Of a DNA stretch of 64,000 nucleotides, positions 58,586 to 64,000 are shown piece after piece. Location: positions 310,001-374,000 of the forward strand of contig NZ_SWCJ01000004.1 in the NCBI RefSeq assembly GCF_005116665.1, written 5' to 3'. Source of the DNA: Ferrimonas aestuarii. GTDB lineage: Bacteria; Pseudomonadota; Gammaproteobacteria; Enterobacterales; Shewanellaceae. The notes under the pieces are model-generated. The model was given only the letters and a program-made list of their open reading frames with translations, had not been told where the DNA came from and did no database searches. Position 1 is the stretch's first letter; each line of letters begins with the position of its first letter. The position numbers were made by a program, and so were the translations under genes.

Positions 58586-59731
58586 TCGAGCCACCTGCAT
58601 CTCAATACCTCTTGGCACCGGCTGAGGCGCATTGGCGTATTCTCTGGCATTTTTGGCCATGGCCGCCAGACTCAGCGCTTGCAGCGCGAGCCCCAGATCC
58701 ATGATCTCCACTGGGTTGCCATCTCCTGCGGCCAGATTCACCAGATTACCGCCACTGAGTAGGTACAGAGTCTTACCGCGGAACTCAAACGCTTCCACCT
58801 GCTCCCGAATGCGGCGAACCTGTGTCGCTTCGCTGCGCAGATAGTCCAGCTCCATCTCGGTAGCAAAGTGACCGGCATTGGCCAAGATCACGCCATGTTT
58901 GAGCAGCGGGAAGTGTTCTCGAGTGATAATGCCATCGTAGCCAGTCACCGTGACCACCATGTCGGCATCGCCAATGGCGGGTTCTAGATCCTCCGTTGGA
59001 AAACCTTCCATATGCGCTTCTAATCGAATCAAAGGATCCTGCTCCACCACGGTTACATGGGCCCCCATGCCTCGCAGGCGCATGGCCACGCCGCTGCCAC
59101 AATAGCCATAACCGATCACCGCCACACGCTTACCATGTAGCATCACATTGGTGGCTCGCATAATGCCATCCACCACAGAACTGCCTACACCATAACGGTT
59201 TTCTACGATGCGTTTGGCTTGGGTGTCGTTGATCACCAAGGTGGGGAAGCTCTGCTGCGGTGCCAACTCCCGCAGGCGAGTCGCTCCGGTCGTGGTCTCC
59301 TCGGTGGCACCGATAACTTGCGGTATCTGATCTGCAAATTCCTCTTCACTAAACAGCAAGCTGTGGAGGTCAGCGCCATTATCAGACAGCAGCTGCGGCT
59401 TGGCTCTAAGTACCTGACGACACTGCTCTATGTGGTCATCAAAGGTCTCGTTGCGATGCCCAAGCACCTGCACACCGTAATCGGCACGAATGGCTTCGGC
59501 GGTGTCATCTTGAGTGGTGCCTGGACTGCCGGTGATCACCACATTGGCGCCGCCCTTGGTCAACGCTTCCAGCCAGACGCCAGTCTTGGCTTCCACATGC
59601 AGGCAGATGCCCAGAGTTAGCCCCTCAAAAGGGCGAGTCTTAGCAAACTCTTGTCCCAATGCAGCAACAATGGGCATGTGAGCTTTGGCCCACTGAATGC
59701 GATTGCGGCCTGATTGCAGTGTGTCGGTCAT
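58547..59731 (-). CDS. S-adenosylhomocysteine hydrolase, short divergent form
   Basis: The 394-residue protein has the family blocks CLHVEAKT, GATEETTTG, the Rossmann GYGYCGSG and NAGHFATEM, closer to the short archaeal/Thermotoga-type than to the classical enzyme. By eye the catalytic Lys and Asn are kept in AKRIVENRYG while the Asp between them is Glu, and the C-terminal Lys/Tyr extension is absent. It would split SAH to adenosine and homocysteine, or act on a related substrate. AAGGAG precedes the ATG at 59731; the longer frame starts upstream of it. Confidence 0.85.
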   Translation of the reverse strand: MTDTLQSGRNRIQWAKAHMPIVAALGQEFAKTRPFEGLTLGICLHVEAKTGVWLEALTKGGANVVITGSPGTTQDDTAEAIRADYGVQVLGHRNETFDDHIEQCRQVLRAKPQLLSDNGADLHSLLFSEEEFADQIPQVIGATEETTTGATRLRELAPQQSFPTLVINDTQAKRIVENRYGVGSSVVDGIMRATNVMLHGKRVAVIGYGYCGSGVAMRLRGMGAHVTVVEQDPLIRLEAHMEGFPTEDLEPAIGDADMVVTVTGYDGIITREHFPLLKHGVILANAGHFATEMELDYLRSEATQVRRIREQVEAFEFRGKTLYLLSGGNLVNLAAGDGNPVEIMDLGLALQALSLAAMAKNAREYANAPQPVPRGIEMQVARLAVDHWIRKGLS

Positions 59732-59827
59732 GGTGTTTCTCCTTATCAATTTGTGCACCGTCATTGTCGACGGCGGCAATTAGGAGAAAAACGGCCAGCG
59801 CTGAATGGACTGTTCAGAAAATCCAAC

Positions 59828-59855
59828 AAATAGGGGCACCAACGTGCCCCTATTT
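59828..59855 (-). terminator. Terminator after cusA
   Basis: AAATAGGGGCAC and GTGCCCCTATTT are a perfect 12-base inverted repeat around a CAAC loop, between the cusA stop and the ahcY start. The following T-run is short, so strength is uncertain. Confidence 0.75.
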
Positions 59856-59878
59856 ATCGATGATGACCCGAACTCTCA

Positions 59879-62800
59879 TCAGCTCGTTTTTAGTTTGCCT
59901 TGGTAGATCAGCAGATACAGTGCTGGTATCACGAACAGGGACAGCAGCGGTGCGGTAACCATTCCGCCAACCATAGGCGCAGCAATCTTCTGCATCACGT
60001 CATTACCAGAACCTGCACCCCACATGATCGGCAGCAAGCCAAAGAAGATGGTGGCTACCGTCATCGCCTTAGGACGGATGCGCATAACGGCGCCCTCCAT
60101 CAATGCATCTTTGAGGTCCTCACGGCTGTGGTAGTTGCCCTCTCGCTGACGCTGTTTAATGGCGTTGTTGAGGTAAACCAGCATCACCACCCCAAACTCC
60201 GCCGCCACACCAGCTAGGGCGATCATGCCCACCGCTACCGCCACCGACAGGTTAAAGTCCAGCAGATACAGCAGCCACGCCGAGCCCACTAGGGCGAAAG
60301 GCAGACTAAGCATGATAACGCTGGCCTGCACCGTCGAACCGAAGGTCAACATCAACAGCAGGAAGATAACTGCCAGCATCATTGGAATCACCTGAGTCAT
60401 CTTGGCTTCCACCCGCTGCATGTACTCATACTGACCCGCAAAGCTGATGCTGTAGCGAGGAGGCAGCTTGAGTTGGCTATCTAACGCCGCTTGGGCACTG
60501 TCGATGTACTCTCCAATGGACACGTCTTTGATGTCCACGAACACCCAGGAGATCAGGCGGCCGTTCTCGCTTTTCAGCATCGGCGCACCATCGCTGATGC
60601 TGATCTCCGCCACGGCAGACAATGGCAAGTAATGACCATTACTGGTCACCACTGGCAGTTGCCTGAGCTTATTGATGTCGTCACGCAGCTCCCGTGGGTA
60701 ACGAAGGTTGATCGGGTAGCGCTCAGCGCCCTGCACCGATTCGCCAATTTGCATGCCGCCGATGGCTAGGCGTACCACATTCTGCACATCATCCAAAGAC
60801 AAGCCATAGCGGGCAGCTACCGCCAACTTCGGCTCGATGTCGATATAGCGGCCACCACCAACACGTTCGGCAAAGGCGGAAACCGTTCCGGGAATTGGCG
60901 CCAAAATGGCTTCAATCTCGCCGCCAATTCGCTGTAATTCGTCGACATCCGCCCCAGATATCTTAATGCCGATTGGCGTCTTGATGCCGGTAGACAGCAT
61001 ATCAATACGGGTTTTGATCGGCTGTACCCAGGCGTTGGTCATGCCCGGCACTTTAACTATGCCTTGCAACTCATCGACGATGCCAGCAAGCGTCATTCCC
61101 TCACGCCACTGCGCTCGTGGCTGCAACATGATGGTGGTCTCCAGCATGGTCAGCGGCGCCGGATCCGTGGCGGTTTCCGCACGACCAACTTTACCAAATA
61201 CCCGTTTTACTTCGGGCACGGTCTTAATCAGCCGGTCGGTCTGTTGCAGGATCTCCGCCGCCTTTCCAGCACTCACCCCTGGCAAGGTGGTTGGCATGTA
61301 GAGCAGATCTCCCTCCTCCAACTCTGGCATAAACTCAGATCCTAAGTTGGACATGGGATACCAGGCACTCACCAACACCGCCAACGCCACCGCCAGCGTC
61401 AATTTCGGGAATCGCAGTACGCCATTTAGGCAAGGACGATAGATGGCAATCAGCACTCGACTGATGGGATTTTTGCGCTCATCGGGGATGCGCCCGCGAA
61501 TGAAGTAGCCCATCAATACCGGAATCAAGGTGATCGCCAGCAGCGCCGAAGCCGCCATGGCGAAGGTTTTGGTGTAGGCCAGCGGGTGGAACAACCGACC
61601 CTCCTGAGCTTCCAAAACAAACACCGGCATAAAACTTAAGGTGATGATCAGCAAGCTAAAGAACAGCGCTGGCCCTACTTCGACCGAAGCCTCTTTGATT
61701 AGCTGCCAGCGAGCTTCCCCTTGAGGCTCATCGCCATGCTGATGACGATAATGCTCCAGATGTTTATGGGCGTTCTCCACCATCACGATGGCCGCATCCA
61801 CCACGGCACCAATAGCGATGGCGATGCCACCAAGACTCATGATGTTGGCATTCACCCCCATCCAGCCCATGACGATAAAGCTGATTAGAATCGACAACGG
61901 CAGGGTGATCACCGCCACCAGAGTGGAACGAGCGTGCAGCAGGAACAGCAGACATACCAAGCCCACCACTAGCATCTCCTCGATCACCTTGCTCTTAAGG
62001 TTATCTACCGAATTTAAGATCAACTGGGAGCGGTCATAGGTGGTCACCACCTCAACCCCTTCCGGCAAACCCGCTTTAAGGCTCTGCAATTTCGCTTTAA
62101 CCGCATCGATGGTCGCTAGGGCATTTTCGCCGTAACGCATAACGATGATGCCGCCCACCACTTCGCCTTCACCATCAAGTTCAGCAATGCCACGGCGAGA
62201 CGCCGGACCGATACGTAACATGGCCACGTCTTTTAGCAGCACCGGGTTGCCCGCCTCGCTGACGATGCCCAAGGGGATGTCGGCAAAATCTTCTAGCCGC
62301 TGGCGATAGCCAGTCGCACGGATCATGTATTCCGCTTCAGCCATCTCGATAACTGAGCCACCCACCTCGGCGTTAGCACGCTCGACAGCCTGTTTCACCT
62401 TACCGATGTCCAGCTTATACAACGCCAACTTGTGAGGGTCGACCACCACCTGATAGCTCTGCTCCATGCCGCCGATGGTCGCCACTTCTGACACCCCTGC
62501 GACGCTTTGCAGCTCTAGCTTCAGATACCAATCCTGCAGACTGCGCAGTTGCGCCAAATCGTGGGTTCCGGTTCGGTCCACCAGGGCGTATTCATACACC
62601 CAGCCAACCCCGGAGGCATCCGGCCCAAGCTCTGGCACCGCCGCCGCAGGCAAACGCCCTTGAACCTGAGACAGGTATTCCAACACTCGAGAGCGTGCCC
62701 AGTAGATGTCGGTGCTATCCTCGAAGATGACATACACGTAGGAGTCACCAAAGAAGGAGTAGCCCCGCACCGTCTTGGCGCCGGGTACAGCTAACATGGC

Positions 62801-63013
62801 AGTCGATAAAGGATAGGTCACCTGATCTTCCACCAGCTGAGGGGCTTGCCCTGGATAGCTGGTTTTGACGATCACCTGAACGTCGGAGAGATCCGGCAGT
62901 GCATCCAGTGGTGTGGTTCGAAGCGCCTGCCAGCCGATGAGCGCCACGACGGCGGTCAACACCAGCACCATGACGCGCTGCCTAATTGAGGCAGCAATGA
63001 TCTTTTCTAACAT
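59879..63013 (-). CDS. cusA: Copper/silver RND efflux pump CusA
   Basis: The 1044-residue protein is a heavy-metal RND pump with twelve membrane helices, GAVVDAAIVMVEN in helix 4 and two periplasmic loops. Three methionines fall at residues 573 (LYMPTTL), 623 (LTMLETT) and 672 (RIDMLST), the same numbers as the Cu(I)/Ag(I)-binding Met triad of E. coli CusA, so it is the monovalent-metal type. It follows cusB by eight bases. Confidence 0.94.
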   Translation of the reverse strand: MLEKIIAASIRQRVMVLVLTAVVALIGWQALRTTPLDALPDLSDVQVIVKTSYPGQAPQLVEDQVTYPLSTAMLAVPGAKTVRGYSFFGDSYVYVIFEDSTDIYWARSRVLEYLSQVQGRLPAAAVPELGPDASGVGWVYEYALVDRTGTHDLAQLRSLQDWYLKLELQSVAGVSEVATIGGMEQSYQVVVDPHKLALYKLDIGKVKQAVERANAEVGGSVIEMAEAEYMIRATGYRQRLEDFADIPLGIVSEAGNPVLLKDVAMLRIGPASRRGIAELDGEGEVVGGIIVMRYGENALATIDAVKAKLQSLKAGLPEGVEVVTTYDRSQLILNSVDNLKSKVIEEMLVVGLVCLLFLLHARSTLVAVITLPLSILISFIVMGWMGVNANIMSLGGIAIAIGAVVDAAIVMVENAHKHLEHYRHQHGDEPQGEARWQLIKEASVEVGPALFFSLLIITLSFMPVFVLEAQEGRLFHPLAYTKTFAMAASALLAITLIPVLMGYFIRGRIPDERKNPISRVLIAIYRPCLNGVLRFPKLTLAVALAVLVSAWYPMSNLGSEFMPELEEGDLLYMPTTLPGVSAGKAAEILQQTDRLIKTVPEVKRVFGKVGRAETATDPAPLTMLETTIMLQPRAQWREGMTLAGIVDELQGIVKVPGMTNAWVQPIKTRIDMLSTGIKTPIGIKISGADVDELQRIGGEIEAILAPIPGTVSAFAERVGGGRYIDIEPKLAVAARYGLSLDDVQNVVRLAIGGMQIGESVQGAERYPINLRYPRELRDDINKLRQLPVVTSNGHYLPLSAVAEISISDGAPMLKSENGRLISWVFVDIKDVSIGEYIDSAQAALDSQLKLPPRYSISFAGQYEYMQRVEAKMTQVIPMMLAVIFLLLMLTFGSTVQASVIMLSLPFALVGSAWLLYLLDFNLSVAVAVGMIALAGVAAEFGVVMLVYLNNAIKQRQREGNYHSREDLKDALMEGAVMRIRPKAMTVATIFFGLLPIMWGAGSGNDVMQKIAAPMVGGMVTAPLLSLFVIPALYLLIYQGKLKTS

Positions 63014-63021
63014 GCGGCCTC

Positions 63022-64000
63022 CTAGTGCTGATGACCAGCGTGAGATTGCATCGCTGCTGCTTCGCCATCCTGCGAGGAGCTTAAGCGCATCAAACTGCCT
63101 TTAAGGCTGGCTTCAGAGTCAAGCAGGAACTGGCCTGAAACCACCACCTGCTCTCCTGGCTCAACCCCGCTGAGCACTTCCGCCTTACCTTTGGCCACCA
63201 TACCTAGGCGCACCTCTTTAACCACAAACTCCTTGTCACTGCGCTGCACCACCACGCGGTTGCTCGAGCCGGTTTGAATCAAGGCTTCCGTAGGCACTAA
63301 GGTCAACCCACGCTTGGCGGTGCCATAGAGCTCCACATCCACAAGTGAACCGGGACGCAGCTTCCCTTGGGGGTTGGCCAACTGAACTCGTACTTGCAGG
63401 GCGCGGGTTACCGGATCCAGCTCTGGATAGAGGTAATCAATTTTCCCTTCCAGCTCAAACAAGCCCAGCGCCGCTGCGGTAACCGCCGCATCTTGGCCCG
63501 GCTTAAACCAACCTTGTTGCTGCTCAAACACCTCGGCAATCACCCAAACTTGGCTGAGATCCACCAACTTCATCACTTCGGTATTAGGTTGAATATACAT
63601 GCCATCACGAACGTTAAGCTCACTGATGACGCCATCGTGTTTGGCGTAAAACGGCACTCGATAGAGGCTTTTTTGGCTGCGCTCTAGCTGGGCGATCAGC
63701 TTGGCATCCATCCCCAATAGCTCTAGGCGCAACTTGGCTTTGCGCAGCAGCTCACTGCCTCGCAGCTGATCCCTCTTCAGGCTATCGATAGCCAACAAAA
63801 AATCATCTTGAGCATTCACCAACTCCGGGCTGTAGAGCTCAAACAGCAGATCGCCTTTTTTAACCTGATCACCGGCGGCAGCAACCCCCAGGGTTTCAAT
63901 CCAACCGGAGACCCGGGCATGCACATGACTGATGGCATCCTGATCGTACTCCACGGTACCAATGGTGTTGATGTAGCGCCACAAAGTGCCCTGTTTGACC
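63022..64000 (-). CDS. cusB: Copper/silver efflux membrane fusion protein CusB, 5' end outside window
   Basis: The frame is open to the right edge, so the N-terminus (signal and metal-binding part) is missing. Visible parts are the lipoyl-type segment (VSGWIETL, AAAGDQVKKGDLLFELYSPEL), alpha-hairpin, barrel and C-terminal membrane-proximal domain, as in CusB. The C-terminus is His- and Met-containing (MQSHAGHQH), which may bind metal. It sits directly upstream of cusA. Confidence 0.9.
   Translation of the reverse strand, partial: VKQGTLWRYINTIGTVEYDQDAISHVHARVSGWIETLGVAAAGDQVKKGDLLFELYSPELVNAQDDFLLAIDSLKRDQLRGSELLRKAKLRLELLGMDAKLIAQLERSQKSLYRVPFYAKHDGVISELNVRDGMYIQPNTEVMKLVDLSQVWVIAEVFEQQQGWFKPGQDAAVTAAALGLFELEGKIDYLYPELDPVTRALQVRVQLANPQGKLRPGSLVDVELYGTAKRGLTLVPTEALIQTGSSNRVVVQRSDKEFVVKEVRLGMVAKGKAEVLSGVEPGEQVVVSGQFLLDSEASLKGSLMRLSSSQDGEAAAMQSHAGHQH

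Noticed and set aside
1-64000. CRISPR arrays, insertion sequences, prophage, tRNA or rRNA genes
   Set aside because: No regular repeat-spacer pattern, transposase, integrase or structural RNA was recognised on reading the window; short RNAs could be missed by eye.

Overview
The window is chromosomal DNA of a marine gammaproteobacterium of the Alteromonadales, most like Ferrimonas or a close relative of Shewanella. This rests on gene order (cysQ-nudE beside a complete gsp operon, lexA-sulA beside a cox cluster, bioH/comF/nfuA), on a CXXCH-rich lipoprotein cytochrome, and on recognisable protein families; it is a by-eye judgement, not a database result. Coding density is high and base composition looks even. 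I see no tRNA, rRNA, CRISPR array, insertion sequence or prophage.

Layout. 1-1148 (-): 3'-truncated lipoprotein of the endonuclease/exonuclease/phosphatase (EEP) fold with a degenerate active site. 1411-3549 (+): selD-mnmH, the selenophosphate and 2-selenouridine tRNA pathway. 3594-4980 (-): cysQ and nudE. 5183-16606 (-): a complete type II secretion operon gspCDEFGHIJKLMN. 17011-18294 (+): hslR-hslO, heat/oxidative stress. 18526-20070 (+): pckA. 20435-22204 (+): a secreted subtilisin-like protease, a plausible client of the secretion system. 22261-25622 (-): greB-ompR-envZ plus a translationally overlapping periplasmic propeller-like protein; 25714-28053 (+): tex, divergent from greB. 28061-33342: a tightly packed block with an acidic unknown, bioH, comF, an M14 metallopeptidase and nfuA. 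33417-35829: a MATE transporter and a polysaccharide deacetylase, divergent with 19 bp between starts. 35888-38390 (-): HlyD-type adaptor, DUF2955 membrane protein and MarR regulator, with a striking operator-promoter. 38688-40607 (+): tetraheme lipoprotein with an EF-hand loop, convergent with a LuxR-type regulator (40703-41488). 41587-51477: alpha/beta hydrolase lipoprotein, then the aa3-type cytochrome oxidase and heme A/copper assembly cluster (coxB, ctaD, ctaG, coxC, SURF1, thioredoxin-like protein, ctaA, cyoE, sco), with one small gene on the opposite strand. 51923-53010 (-): lexA-sulA under two SOS boxes. 53254-58585 (+): plsB, then mtr-tapT-lysR. 58547-59731 (-): a short S-adenosylhomocysteine hydrolase. 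59879-64000 (-): cusA and a 5'-truncated cusB, copper/silver efflux.

How it fits together. The window is mostly conserved housekeeping plus cell-envelope functions: protein export and an exported protease, envelope stress sensing, copper handling (oxidase assembly and CusBA efflux), respiration and heme proteins. The clearest regulatory sequences are the tandem LexA boxes, an IscR type-1-like site before nfuA, an FNR-type box upstream of coxB, and a paired 16-bp operator plus 9-bp dyad over the hlyD promoter. The least described parts are the tetraheme EF-hand lipoprotein with its neighbouring CXXC-bearing LuxR regulator, the EEP lipoprotein that lacks the usual catalytic residues, and the propeller protein coupled to envZ.
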